Source: Plastoroseomonas arctica (lineage in GTDB: Bacteria; Pseudomonadota; Alphaproteobacteria; Acetobacterales; Acetobacteraceae). Taken from it: 64,000 nucleotides of DNA. Positions 1 through 8,127 of the stretch are shown piece after piece; within the stretch, counting starts at the first letter, position 1, and each line of letters opens with the position of its first letter. Below the pieces are notes generated by a model. That model was given only the letters and a program-made list of their open reading frames with translations. It searched no databases and was not told the DNA's origin. A program made the translations under genes and the position numbers. The stretch covers positions 1 through 64,000 of the forward strand of contig NZ_JAAEDH010000008.1 of the NCBI RefSeq assembly GCF_018128965.1, read 5' to 3'.

Positions 1-183
1 GGCGGGCGGCCGCGCGGCAGGCGCTGGCGTCGGTGGCGTCGGTGGCGTCGGTGCGGCCGGGGCCGGGGTAGCGCTTCCGGGGCGCTGCGGCGGCGGCAGG
101 GCGTTGGGGGTGCCAAGGCTCGACTGCGCTAGCGCGGGCGCCGCCACGGCGAGACAGAGAATCATGAGCAGGGCTGCGCGCAT
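1..183 (-). CDS. Secreted Pro/Ala-rich protein, N-terminal fragment
   Basis: The frame opens at an ATG at 183 and runs leftwards off the window, leaving 61 visible residues. Residues 1-20 form a typical Sec signal peptide (short Arg n-region, Leu/Ile/Ala core, ALAQ cleavage area). After it comes a low-complexity Pro/Ala/Thr linker with three PTP units. No catalytic domain is visible because the rest lies outside the window. It is divergent from the DMT transporter at 325. The secretion signal is clear; the function is unknown. Confidence 0.6.
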   Translation of the reverse strand, partial: MRAALLMILCLAVAAPALAQSSLGTPNALPPPQRPGSATPAPAAPTPPTPPTPAPAARPPA

Positions 184-324
184 GGCTATCGTCTCGCCCG
201 CGCGGCCCGCCCCGGTCAAGCGGCGCGCCGTGACGAAACCCGCGAGGGCGCCGAAAACCGCCCGGCGTGGCAGACCCGCGCCGCCGGCCCTCCCGCAAAC
301 CCCGCCCGTGGGTGAAGATGGCCC

Positions 325-1197
325 ATGAACACCGCTCTCGCCGGCGTCGCGCTGCAACTCGCGGCGTTGGCCGTCTTCGTCCTGATGGACACGCTGATCA
401 AGTTGCTGACGGCCGGCTTCGCGGTGCCCCAGCTCATGTTCGCGCGATTCGCCTTCAGCTTCGCCACCGTGGCGGTGTTCTTCTGGGCGACCACGGGCGG
501 GCTGCCGTGGCGGTCGCGTGCGCCGTGGCTGCAGACGCTGCGGAGCCTGCTGTTGTGTTCCTGCTCGCTGCTGTTCTCGACCGCGCTCGCGCATATCCCG
601 CTGGCCGACGCCACCGCGGTGGGATTCGCCTCGCCACTGTTCACCGTCGCACTCGCCGCGCTGCTGCTGCGCGAACGGGTCGGCTGGCGGCGCTGGCTGG
701 GCGTGGCGATCGGGCTGTGCGGCGTCATCATCGTGCTGCGGCCGCCCTTCCTGATGGGCGGTGCTACGCCGCACTGGGCGACGATGCTGCCGCTCGGCAC
801 CGCGATCCTGTTCGCCTTCTACCAGATCCTGACCCGGCGTCTGGCCGCCCTCGATGACCCGCGCACGACCATCCTGCACACCGCCTTCGCCGCCTCCATC
901 GTGGTCTCCCTGGTCCAGCCCTTCGTCTGGATCTGGCCCAGCGGTGGGCAATGGGCGGTGCTGGTGCTGCTCGGCGCTCTCGGCGGGGTCGGACACGGGA
1001 TGCTGGTGCTGGCCTATGCGCGCGCGCCGGCCAGCATGCTGGCGCCGATCTCCTACACGCAGCTGGTCTGGGCGGTCCTGGCCAGCCTGCTGGTGTTCGG
1101 CGACCGGCCCGACCTCGCCACGCTGGCCGGCATGGCGGTGATCGCGACCGGCGGCGTGCTCGTTGCCCTGCCCGCGCGGGCGCGCACGGGTTCGTGA
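325..1197 (+). CDS. EamA/DMT-superfamily inner-membrane transporter
   Basis: The 290-residue protein is almost entirely hydrophobic, with about ten membrane segments arranged as two EamA repeats (roughly residues 1-140 and 150-285). Each repeat ends in the family's GxxLI/GGVLVAL-type helix. DMT carriers export or import small metabolites such as amino acids and nucleobase derivatives; nothing here shows the substrate. The ATG follows a purine-rich GGGTGAAGATGG stretch. The next gene begins within 55 bases on the same strand, so co-transcription is possible but no functional link is evident. Confidence 0.85.
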   Translation: MNTALAGVALQLAALAVFVLMDTLIKLLTAGFAVPQLMFARFAFSFATVAVFFWATTGGLPWRSRAPWLQTLRSLLLCSCSLLFSTALAHIPLADATAVGFASPLFTVALAALLLRERVGWRRWLGVAIGLCGVIIVLRPPFLMGGATPHWATMLPLGTAILFAFYQILTRRLAALDDPRTTILHTAFAASIVVSLVQPFVWIWPSGGQWAVLVLLGALGGVGHGMLVLAYARAPASMLAPISYTQLVWAVLASLLVFGDRPDLATLAGMAVIATGGVLVALPARARTGS

Positions 1198-1251
1198 CAC
1201 TTGCGTGAAAGCGCGCAAGGGTCTAGCCCCGTCGCGATCAACGGGGTGCAC

Positions 1252-1932
1252 ATGGCGCATATCGATCGCGTGGAAGGCGGGGTGGCCGTCAAGGCACACC
1301 CCAGGGCGGCGCTCGACGCGGACGGCGTCCGCGACGCCTATCGCCGCTGGGCCAACGTGTATGACGCCGTCTTCGGCGGCGTTTCGGCCTACGGCCGCCG
1401 CCGCGCCGTCGCCGCGGTCAATCGGCTGGATGGTCCGCGCGTGCTGGAAGTGGGCGTCGGCACCGGCCTGGCGCTGCCGCATTACCGCCGCGGCCTGACC
1501 GTCACCGGCATCGATCTCTGCCACGAGATGCTGGAGAAGGCGCGCGAGCGCGTCGCCGCCGACCAGCTCGTCCAGGTCGACGGCCTGCACGAGATGGATG
1601 CCGAGGCGATGGAATTCGAGGATGGCCGCTTCGACGTGGCCGTCGCGATGTTCACCGCGAGCGTGGTGCCGGATGCGAAAAAGCTGTTTGCCGAGATGAA
1701 CCGCGTCGTCCGCCCCGGTGGGCACCTGCTGTTCGTGAACCACTTCGCGGCCGAATCCGGGCCGCGCTGGTGGATCGAGAAGGCCATGGCGCCGCTGTCG
1801 CGCGTGCTCGGCTGGCACCCGGATTTTTCGCTCACCGACCTTCTGGATCCGGATCAGGCGCCCGCCCTCAGCCGGGAGAGCTGCCCGCCCTTCGGGTTAT
1901 TCACGCTTGTGCAGGTGCGCAAGCTGGGCTGA
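1252..1932 (+). CDS. pmtA: PmtA-like SAM methyltransferase (phosphatidylethanolamine N-methyltransferase family)
   Basis: This is a class I SAM-dependent methyltransferase of 226 residues. The glycine-rich SAM loop reads VLEVGVGTGLALPHY, which is close to the form seen in Sinorhizobium/Rhodobacter PmtA enzymes, and a later VRPGG loop is typical of the fold. PmtA methylates phosphatidylethanolamine stepwise to phosphatidylcholine at the membrane. An in-frame TTG at 1201 would add 17 residues, but the ATG at 1252 has a GGGG tract just upstream and is preferred. A ubiquinone or generic small-molecule methyltransferase cannot be excluded. Confidence 0.65.
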   Translation: MAHIDRVEGGVAVKAHPRAALDADGVRDAYRRWANVYDAVFGGVSAYGRRRAVAAVNRLDGPRVLEVGVGTGLALPHYRRGLTVTGIDLCHEMLEKARERVAADQLVQVDGLHEMDAEAMEFEDGRFDVAVAMFTASVVPDAKKLFAEMNRVVRPGGHLLFVNHFAAESGPRWWIEKAMAPLSRVLGWHPDFSLTDLLDPDQAPALSRESCPPFGLFTLVQVRKLG

Positions 1933-1942
1933 ATTGCGCGCC

Positions 1943-2434
1943 ATGCGCACCCTGACCCTGCTTGGCTTCCTTTTCCTCGCCGCACCCGCCCTGGCGCAGC
2001 CGGCGCCGGAGCGCACGCTTGCCGCCTTCGGCGACTGGGTGGTGCGCTGCGAGCGCGTGGCCAGCGGCCGCAGCTGCGAGATGGCGCAGACCATGGCAGA
2101 CCAGCGGCAGCAACCGGTGGCCGTCGTCGCCTTCGCGCGCGGCACCCCGCTGCGCATCGTCGTGCAGGTGCCGGTGAACATCGCCGTGGCCGAGCCGGCG
2201 CGACTGACCGTGGAGCCGGCGCTGGTGCTGCCGTTCCGCAGCTGCGTGCCGCAGGGTTGCTTCGCCGAACTGGCGCTGTCCGACGCCGCCGTGGTCACCC
2301 GGATGCGGGCGCGCGCGGCCGATGCCTCGGCGCGGCTGGAATGGCGCGATCCGGCCGGGACGCAGCAGATGGTGCCGGTGTCGTTCCGCGGGTTTTCAGA
2401 CGCCCTCGACGCGCTCAACCGCGAAGCGCCCTGA
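1943..2434 (+). CDS. IalB-family periplasmic protein
   Basis: The 163-residue protein has a clear Sec signal peptide (residues 1-19, ending ALAQP). The mature part matches the invasion-associated locus B family: an early FGDWVVRCE block, a SCEMAQ cysteine, a central VPVNIA segment and an RSCVPQGCFAE cysteine pair. Family members are small periplasmic proteins common in alphaproteobacteria, with no established general biochemical role. It starts 10 bases after the methyltransferase stop. Its stop codon lies inside a shared terminator hairpin at 2431-2473. Confidence 0.75.
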   Translation: MRTLTLLGFLFLAAPALAQPAPERTLAAFGDWVVRCERVASGRSCEMAQTMADQRQQPVAVVAFARGTPLRIVVQVPVNIAVAEPARLTVEPALVLPFRSCVPQGCFAELALSDAAVVTRMRARAADASARLEWRDPAGTQQMVPVSFRGFSDALDALNREAP

Positions 2435-2473
2435 GGCGGCTTCGCGGCCATCCTCGATGGCCGCTCGCCTCAG
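2431..2473. terminator. Bidirectional hairpin between convergent genes
   Basis: An outer 8-bp arm pair (2431-2438 with 2466-2473) encloses a 9-bp perfect inner stem (2444-2452 with 2456-2464) and a CTC loop. The hairpin contains the stop codons of both convergent genes, the IalB gene (2432-2434) and the hydrolase gene (2470-2472). There is no T-run, so it may stop or protect transcripts from both sides rather than act as a classical intrinsic terminator. Confidence 0.6.
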
Positions 2474-3441
2474 AACAGCAGGCCCTTCTTCAGCTTGCCG
2501 TGCACGCCCTTCTCGCCGTTCACCGTCTGCGTCACCGCGAAATCCACCGCCAGTGAGCAGAACTGGTAGGCATCCGCATCCGACAGGTTCGAACGCGAGC
2601 AGATGAAGGCGATCATCTCGCGCAGCGCCTGCTTCATCGCGAGGTCGAGGTCCTCGTTCAGCCCCATCGTGATGTAGTGCGTCGGCGTCTCGGCGCGCGG
2701 GAAACGCAGGATCGGGTCATGCGCGCCGCCGCCCTTCACCACGGACAGCGTGAAGGTGCCGGTGAGGTTGATCTCCAGCGCGTTGATGCAGACCTCGCCA
2801 TCGCCCTGCACGCCATGTCCGTCGCCAGCCGAGAACATCGCGCCCTCGGTGAAGACCGGCAGATACAGCGTGGTGCCCGCGACCAGTTCCTTGTTGTCGA
2901 GGTTGCCGCCATGGGCGCGCGGCTCCTTGGTGTTGATCATCCCCCACTCGCGCGGCGGGGCCACGCCCATCACGCCGAAGAAGGGTGCCAACGGCAGTTC
3001 CATCCCGCCCTCGGCGGGGCCGAAGGGCAGGCGGCAGACCATGCGCTCGCGGTCGGCAGGGATGTGCAGGGTGCGGCGATAGGGGAAATCCTCGGGCAGC
3101 GTGCCGAACAGCGGGCGGAAGCCGCAGAAGCCCCAGTCGGAGCCCAGTTCGATCTTGTCGATGTCCACGCGCAGCATGTCGCCCGGTTCGGCGCCGTTGA
3201 CCGCGACCGGGCCGGTGATGACGTGCGCACCCAGGCGCGGCGTCTTGGCGTGCACCTCACGCAGCACCGGGTGGACGGCCATCATGCTCTCGCGTGGCGG
3301 CATCACCTCGGGGCCGCCGGAGAGGCATTCCAGGACCACCGTATCGCCGCTGTCGATCTCGGCCACGGTCGGGAAGCTGGCGTCGAAGGCGCCCCAGCGG
3401 ATGACGTCGACGCTGGCATCGACACGGGTGGTCTTCGGCAT
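2470..3441 (-). CDS. Acetamidase/formamidase family hydrolase
   Basis: The 323-residue protein matches the FmdA/AmdA family, which hydrolyses formamide or short aliphatic amides to ammonia and the acid in the cytoplasm. Characteristic features are the SGDTVVLECLSGG N-terminal block, the GPVAVNGAEPGDMLRVDI block, the AGDGHGVQGDGEV central motif and the EMIAFICSRSNLSDADAYQFCSLAVD C-terminal helix pair. The ATG at 3441 has an AGGGG ribosome site; the longer frame to 3495 lacks support. Substrate preference cannot be read from sequence. No transporter or regulator lies beside it. Confidence 0.85.
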   Translation of the reverse strand: MPKTTRVDASVDVIRWGAFDASFPTVAEIDSGDTVVLECLSGGPEVMPPRESMMAVHPVLREVHAKTPRLGAHVITGPVAVNGAEPGDMLRVDIDKIELGSDWGFCGFRPLFGTLPEDFPYRRTLHIPADRERMVCRLPFGPAEGGMELPLAPFFGVMGVAPPREWGMINTKEPRAHGGNLDNKELVAGTTLYLPVFTEGAMFSAGDGHGVQGDGEVCINALEINLTGTFTLSVVKGGGAHDPILRFPRAETPTHYITMGLNEDLDLAMKQALREMIAFICSRSNLSDADAYQFCSLAVDFAVTQTVNGEKGVHGKLKKGLLF

Positions 3442-3513
3442 GGCGAGGTCCCCTCTTGCTCGGCCGACCTCAACCGCCGCGCGGCCGCGCGTCAAGACGC
3501 TACGGGCAGGGTT

Positions 3514-4182
3514 TCAGCGCACCGGCGGCAGGCGGCGCTGATCGCCTGGGCAGATGCGCGCAAGGCGGTCATATTCGGCGACCGTGTCGATGCGGGCATG
3601 GCCCTCGACGCGGGCCCGCCGCATCGTCGCGAGGTGCGGCTCCACCGCCTGGCGCAGGCTGGCCTGCAGCACGCCGGTGGCGGCTTCCGCATCCGCCGCG
3701 CGCGCGCTCGCGCGGCGCGCCCATTCGGTGACCGCCCCACGCAGCGCCTGTTCCGCCTGGGCGAGCGTCGCGCGGTTCACCGCGACATGGCGCTGCTCAT
3801 GCACAAGCACCTCGCGCCAGAGGCACCCTTGCGGCGGGATCTCCTCGGCGATGCGGATCGCGTGCTCGACATGCGCGAGCACGATGGAGACCCGGTCGGC
3901 CACCGCGCAGACCCGACCGTCGGGCTCGCGGAGGTAGCGCGCGGCGAGTTCCATGCGCCATTCGACGCGGGAGGCGGTGACGCCCAGATGGTCCCCATGG
4001 GTGCGCTGGGCGGCGGCCTGCATCTGGTTGCGCAGCGCCGTCATCGGCGCGGTGCCGATCGCGGGCTCGGGGTCGTCGCGGGCGACGCTGACCGCGGCGC
4101 CGGTATCGGGGCAGGCGGCGCGCGCCGCGCCGCTCGCCAGCAACACGCCCAGGATGAGGGCGAGCCGCAGCACCTGCGTCAC
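3514..4182 (-). CDS. Secreted DUF922-like HExxH protein
   Basis: The 222-residue protein has a Sec signal peptide (about residues 1-22, ending ARA-ACP). A single HExxH zinc-binding motif (HEQRH, residues 128-132) lies in an amphipathic helix, as in the DUF922 group of predicted secreted Zn-dependent proteases. Cysteines near 24, 92, 120 and the C-terminus could form disulfides. The GTG start at 4182 overlaps the corA stop as GTGA, so translation is probably coupled to corA. The coding frame can be read further upstream, but those residues lie inside corA. Protease activity is inferred from the motif only. Confidence 0.6.
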   Translation of the reverse strand: MTQVLRLALILGVLLASGAARAACPDTGAAVSVARDDPEPAIGTAPMTALRNQMQAAAQRTHGDHLGVTASRVEWRMELAARYLREPDGRVCAVADRVSIVLAHVEHAIRIAEEIPPQGCLWREVLVHEQRHVAVNRATLAQAEQALRGAVTEWARRASARAADAEAATGVLQASLRQAVEPHLATMRRARVEGHARIDTVAEYDRLARICPGDQRRLPPVR

Positions 4183-5228
4183 AGCCAGCCTTTGCGCCGG
4201 AAATACAGCACTGGAAGGATCGCGGCTGCAAGCATCAGCCCGATCGCCATGGGGTAACCGTACTCCCACTGCAGCTCCGGCATTTCCTTGAAGTTCATGC
4301 CGTAGATGCTGGCGATCAGCGTCGGCGGCATCAAGGCCACGGCGGCCACCGTGAAGGTCTTGATGATGGAGTTCTGCTCGACGTTGATGATGCCGAGCAC
4401 GGCATCGAGCAGGAATTGCGCCTTGTTGTTGAGGAAGTTCGCGTGCTCGACGAGGGAGCGCACGTCGCGCACCAGCGTCTTGATCAGCACTTGGTTTTCC
4501 TTGCGCACCGCGGTGCCCTTCTCCGCGCCCACGAAGGTGAGGATGCGCGACAGGCCGAGCAGGGTTTCCGAGGCGCGGGTGGTGACCTCGCCGACCTGGC
4601 CGAGGGTCAGCAGCGTCTCGCGCAAATCGGCATCGCGGCGGTTCGCCTTGACCTTGCCGCCGGCGCGCGCGCTGGCGAAGGCGCTGTGGCTGGCGCGGTC
4701 CATGTCGGTGCTGACGCGCTCAAGGATATCCGCGAGGCGGTCCACCACCTGCTCGAACAGGTGCAGCATCACCGCGTCGGCGGAGGCGAGCAGCGTGCTC
4801 GGCACCCGCTGGGCGCGGGCGTTGAAGACGGTGAAGGCCTTGGGCGTGGCGTAGCGCACCGTGATCAGGTGTTCGGGCGTGAGGACGAAGGTGATGGCGG
4901 TGGAGCCGTATTCACCGCCATCGACGCCGTAGAGGAAGTTCGCGGTGAGGAACAACGCCTCGCCTTCGCGATACAGGCGCGAGGAGCTCTCGATCTCCTG
5001 CATCTCCTCGCGCGTCGGGATCTCGAGGCGCAGGGCGGTCTGCACCGCAGCCTCTTCCTCGGGCGAGGGGTTGAGCAGGTCGATCCAGACGGCGCCGCGC
5101 AGGCTGTCGGGATCGACGACTGCCGCCGCGGCCCGGCTCTGCGCCTCCGGCAGCGCGACCGTGATCTGCGAAACGGCGCCCTCGCGAACCAGACAATGCC
5201 CGTCCTTGACGCTCCAGCTGGTCAGCAT
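4179..5228 (-). CDS. corA: CorA-type magnesium/cobalt transporter
   Basis: The 349-residue protein has the CorA layout: a cytoplasmic alpha/beta domain, a long helical stalk (about 150-290) and two C-terminal membrane helices (about 290-307 and 322-343). Between them is the signature YGMNF (GMN at residues 310-312), the ion-selectivity loop. The homopentamer moves Mg2+, or Co2+/Ni2+, across the inner membrane. Its stop overlaps the start of the HExxH protein gene, forming a two-gene unit. The ATG at 5228 is the natural family start. Confidence 0.92.
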   Translation of the reverse strand: MLTSWSVKDGHCLVREGAVSQITVALPEAQSRAAAAVVDPDSLRGAVWIDLLNPSPEEEAAVQTALRLEIPTREEMQEIESSSRLYREGEALFLTANFLYGVDGGEYGSTAITFVLTPEHLITVRYATPKAFTVFNARAQRVPSTLLASADAVMLHLFEQVVDRLADILERVSTDMDRASHSAFASARAGGKVKANRRDADLRETLLTLGQVGEVTTRASETLLGLSRILTFVGAEKGTAVRKENQVLIKTLVRDVRSLVEHANFLNNKAQFLLDAVLGIINVEQNSIIKTFTVAAVALMPPTLIASIYGMNFKEMPELQWEYGYPMAIGLMLAAAILPVLYFRRKGWL

Positions 5229-5405
5229 CGTCAGAGGGCCTCCGCCTGCATGGATGGGCTTCTAGACGCGGCCAGCGTGGCTGACCAGCGACAGAACCGC
5301 GTCGCATGACGGGACTGTAAGATGTGGAACCCGGCGCACGCGCCGCGCGCGAAACCGCCGCGGCCGATGCTGATAGCGGGCCTGGTCGTCGCTTCGGCGC
5401 TGCGC

Positions 5406-5681
5406 TCAGGCCGCCGGGCGCGAGGAGGTCGACGCGGTATGCGGCGCGGCGGTCGCAGTGCTGCTCGCGCCCGCGGGACCGGGGATGGTGCCCGTGGCGG
5501 CCGTAGGCGGCGTCGCCGGCGGGGTCATGGAGGCGTCGGGCTCTTCCTCCTTCATGTTGTTCTTGAAGGACTTGATGCCCTTGGCCAGATCGCCCATGAG
5601 CCCGCTGATCTTGCCGCTGCCGAACAGCAGCAGGACCACGAGCAGCACGACAAGCCAGTGCCAGATGCTGAAGGAACCCAT
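5406..5681 (-). CDS. tatA: TatA twin-arginine translocase subunit
   Basis: The 91-residue protein has the TatA plan: a membrane helix at residues 6-21 beginning after IWHW, the LFGSGKI hinge, an amphipathic helix with LAKGIKSFK, then an acidic stretch and a disordered Pro/Ala/Thr tail. TatA oligomers form the pore that exports folded proteins. No tatB or tatC is adjacent, so this copy is separated from the rest of the translocase. Several predicted Tat substrates occur in this window, including the proteins starting at 14167 and 48438. Confidence 0.88.
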   Translation of the reverse strand: MGSFSIWHWLVVLLVVLLLFGSGKISGLMGDLAKGIKSFKNNMKEEEPDASMTPPATPPTAATGTIPGPAGASSTATAAPHTASTSSRPAA

Positions 5682-5855
5682 CGTGACGCCTCGATAATGT
5701 GTGACGGACCGCCCCGGCGGCGGTCGCGCTTCAATGTCGCAATTCGGCGCACCCTAATCGTGGAGCGCGCGTGGCGCAAACGGCAGGTGGGGGGCCGCGC
5801 CGCCGGCTGCAACCGGGGTGCGCCGGTTCTGCGATCTTTCGATGGAAAACCGGCC
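5682..5855. other. Gap with no supported feature
   Basis: Between tatA and the Bug protein gene lie 174 bases with no plausible start, hairpin or promoter that I can defend. It presumably carries the tatA promoter, reading leftwards. Confidence 0.4.
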
Positions 5856-6827
5856 TCAGCCTTCCGCCCGGATACCCAGCCGGCGGATCAGCCCGCCCCA
5901 GCGCGCCGCCTCGGCGGCGAGGAAGCGTGCGGCGGCGTCGGGATCGCTTCCGACCACCTCGAAGCCGGCGCGCTCCAGCCGCAGCCGCGCCTCAGGTTCG
6001 CCGAGGGCCGCGACCGCGGCCGCGTGCAGGCGGGCGATGCGGTCGGGCGGCGTCGCGGCCGGTGCGACCATCACCTGCCAGCCGTAGGAGTCCGCCTCGG
6101 CCAGCCCGAACTCGCCGAGCGTCGGCGTCTGCGGCAGCCCGGGGAAGCGCGCCGCGCCTGTGGTGGCCAGCGCGCGGAGCTGCCCGGCCTGCAGCGGCGC
6201 CAGCACCGCCGCGGCCGTCACCATCATCGCCTGGATTCGCCCGGCGACGAGGTCGAGCGTCGCCTCGGGGAAGCCGCGATAGGGCACGTGCAGAAGCTCG
6301 AGCCCGCCGAGCCGGTCGGCGAGGTCGAGCATCGCCAGGTGCCCGCCGGAGCCGGCCCCGACCGAGCCGAAGGCAATGCCGCCCGGCCCCGCGCGCGCCG
6401 CCTGCGCGAAGCCCTCAAGGTCGCGCGCCGGCACGTCCGGATGCACCACCAGCGCCTGTGCCCCGCGCACCAGCAGCGACACGGGCGCCAGGTCGCGCGC
6501 CGGATCATACGGAAGGGTCGGGTAGAGCGCCGGGGCGGTGGAGAGCGGGCCGTTGATCGACAGGCCGAAGCCGTGCCCGTCGCTGGCCCTGGCGATCGCA
6601 TCGGTGCCGATGTTGCCGCCGGCGCCGGTGCGGTTCTCCACCACGCATGGCTGACCCAGCGCCGAGGCGAGCCCGGCGGCCACGATGCGCCCGGTCAGGT
6701 CCGGGGTGGAGCCGGCCGGAAACGGCACGATGAAGCGCAGCGTGCGATCGGGCCAGGCCGGCTGCGCCCGGGCAAGACCCGGCGCCGCGAGGGCGGCGCC
6801 CAGCAGCGCGCGCCGGGGCAGGCTCAC
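5856..6827 (-). CDS. Bug-type (TTT-family) solute-binding protein
   Basis: The 323-residue protein has a signal sequence with an RR pair (RRALLGAALAAPGLARA) and the tripartite tricarboxylate receptor fold. Visible family blocks are FIVPFPAGSTPDLTGRI near the N-terminus, VVENRTGAGGNIGTD, the HVPYRGFPEA ligand-loop region and the C-terminal PPDRIARL. Such proteins bind carboxylates in the periplasm and pass them to TctAB-type permeases, but none is nearby. The GTG start at 6827 overlaps the upstream stop as GTGA, coupling it to the CHAP lipoprotein. Ligand unknown. Confidence 0.85.
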   Translation of the reverse strand: MSLPRRALLGAALAAPGLARAQPAWPDRTLRFIVPFPAGSTPDLTGRIVAAGLASALGQPCVVENRTGAGGNIGTDAIARASDGHGFGLSINGPLSTAPALYPTLPYDPARDLAPVSLLVRGAQALVVHPDVPARDLEGFAQAARAGPGGIAFGSVGAGSGGHLAMLDLADRLGGLELLHVPYRGFPEATLDLVAGRIQAMMVTAAAVLAPLQAGQLRALATTGAARFPGLPQTPTLGEFGLAEADSYGWQVMVAPAATPPDRIARLHAAAVAALGEPEARLRLERAGFEVVGSDPDAAARFLAAEAARWGGLIRRLGIRAEG

Positions 6828-7321
6828 GCCCGCGCCGGGTGGATGAAACCCCAGGCGGGGAAGGGGGTGACGCCGTACTGCCCCACGGGCGGGTACCAGA
6901 CACGCAGCACCGACCAGTCGCCGGCGTCGGAGATGTCCTGCACCGGCTGGTCGCGCGCGATCATGCCGCGCGCGCTGGTGCCGGCCGGCGCCCAGTTCGC
7001 GTGGTCCACCAGGATTTCGCGCCCCGACACCACGCGCGAGACGACCGAGAGATGCCCCGTGCGCAGCCGCGCGGTGCGCGCGAAGACCAGCACGCTGCCA
7101 TGGCGCGGGGCGTTGCCGCGCGCATAGCGCCCCTCCGCCTCGCTCCACCATTGCCAGGCGTCGCCGCGCAGCGTGATGCCGGAGCGCTGCCGCGCGAAGG
7201 GTACGCAGGATTGCCCGCCGCCGCCCTCATAGCCCGGCACCGCGCGGCCCACACCGCGCGTGCTCGAGCATCCCGCCGCGACCAGCGGCAAGCCAATAAC
7301 GAACAGGCTGCGTCGCAGCAT
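6824..7321 (-). CDS. CHAP-domain lipoprotein (putative peptidoglycan amidase/peptidase)
   Basis: The 165-residue protein begins with a lipoprotein signal ending in the lipobox VAAGC (Cys at 18). The body matches a CHAP domain: catalytic Cys in QSCVPFAR (about residue 38), catalytic His in TGHLSVV, and a following DHANW block carrying the third polar residue. CHAP enzymes cleave peptidoglycan amide bonds. The predicted lipid anchor places it at a membrane facing the periplasm. It is the first gene of a two-gene unit with the Bug protein, an unusual pairing. Activity is inferred from the domain only. Confidence 0.7.
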   Translation of the reverse strand: MLRRSLFVIGLPLVAAGCSSTRGVGRAVPGYEGGGGQSCVPFARQRSGITLRGDAWQWWSEAEGRYARGNAPRHGSVLVFARTARLRTGHLSVVSRVVSGREILVDHANWAPAGTSARGMIARDQPVQDISDAGDWSVLRVWYPPVGQYGVTPFPAWGFIHPARA

Positions 7322-7437
7322 CCCCCGATGCCCCCCGCGTGAATCCCCTGCGATTCTTATGCGCCGCGCCCGATGAATTTTTCAAGCACCGCACATGGAG
7401 AGATCAAAGGTGCTGGTTTTCGGATACACCCCAGTCC

Positions 7438-8127
7438 ATGGCCCTCGTCCCATCCTGCGCGTCGTCGGCGGCTCGCATGGCCTGCCTGCTGTCGCTGCTG
7501 GCGCTGGGCGGATGCATCGCTGGCACCATCCACGTCATCGGCCGGGCCACCGGGCTCAAGCCGCCGGCCTGGGACGGCTATGTGCAGGTGGCGACGGAGC
7601 CGCCGGGGCAGCGCTGCACGGCCGAGCGCGACGGCCAGGTGCTGGCCGTCCTCGCCGCGACTCCGGGGCGCCTGGAGATCCCGCGCTCCGCCTTCCCTTA
7701 TGAAATGCGCTGCGTCGGCCCTGGCACGCTCGAGACAGTCCACGTCTTCCGCCCGGAACCCGACCCGGGCGCTTTCGTGCCGCTGCCGACCGGCGTGGTC
7801 GGCATCGCGATGCTGACCGCGGCGGTGGCCAGCGGCTCCATCAACCGTTTCCCGCCCGAGGTCGCGATCGTCTCGCCCCCCGCCGAGTTCGATGACGCGG
7901 CGGCGCGCGATGCCTGGTTCGCGCCACGCGCGGCAGCGATCGCCGCCCGCTTCGGCGAACAGGAGCGCGAGGCGCGGCAGCCCTGCCTCGGCCAGCCGGA
8001 GAGCACCGTGTGCGAGCCGCGCCTGGCGCAGATCGCGCTGCGCCGCGCCGACGTGGAGGCAAGCCTCGCCGCGCAACGCGCCGCCGTGCGCCTCGCCTCG
8101 GGGCCGGAACTGGCGCGCGCCGACTAA
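7438..8127 (+). CDS. Lipoprotein of unknown function with PEGA-like region
   Basis: The frame encodes a lipoprotein signal with the lipobox ALGGC; the first visible Met is at 7438 and an alternative ATG at 7477 would also leave a complete signal. The following segment (VQVATEPPGQRC...TPG...PRSAFPYEMRC) resembles PEGA-like carbohydrate- or envelope-associated repeats. The C-terminal third is Ala/Arg-rich and helical, with two spaced cysteines. The 3' end overlaps the convergent lipoprotein gene by 4 bases. I do not recognise a specific family. Confidence 0.6.
   Translation: MALVPSCASSAARMACLLSLLALGGCIAGTIHVIGRATGLKPPAWDGYVQVATEPPGQRCTAERDGQVLAVLAATPGRLEIPRSAFPYEMRCVGPGTLETVHVFRPEPDPGAFVPLPTGVVGIAMLTAAVASGSINRFPPEVAIVSPPAEFDDAAARDAWFAPRAAAIAARFGEQEREARQPCLGQPESTVCEPRLAQIALRRADVEASLAAQRAAVRLASGPELARAD

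Noticed and set aside
2677-4257. 526-codon open frame on the + strand
   Set aside because: It is antisense to the formamidase-type and HExxH protein genes, whose families are recognisable; the translation is Arg/His/Ala-rich with no domain. Such shadows are common at this GC content.
6828-7151. Longer N-terminus for the Bug protein at 5856-6827
   Set aside because: The extra residues come from the overlapping CHAP gene frame; the signal peptide begins at the GTG at 6827.
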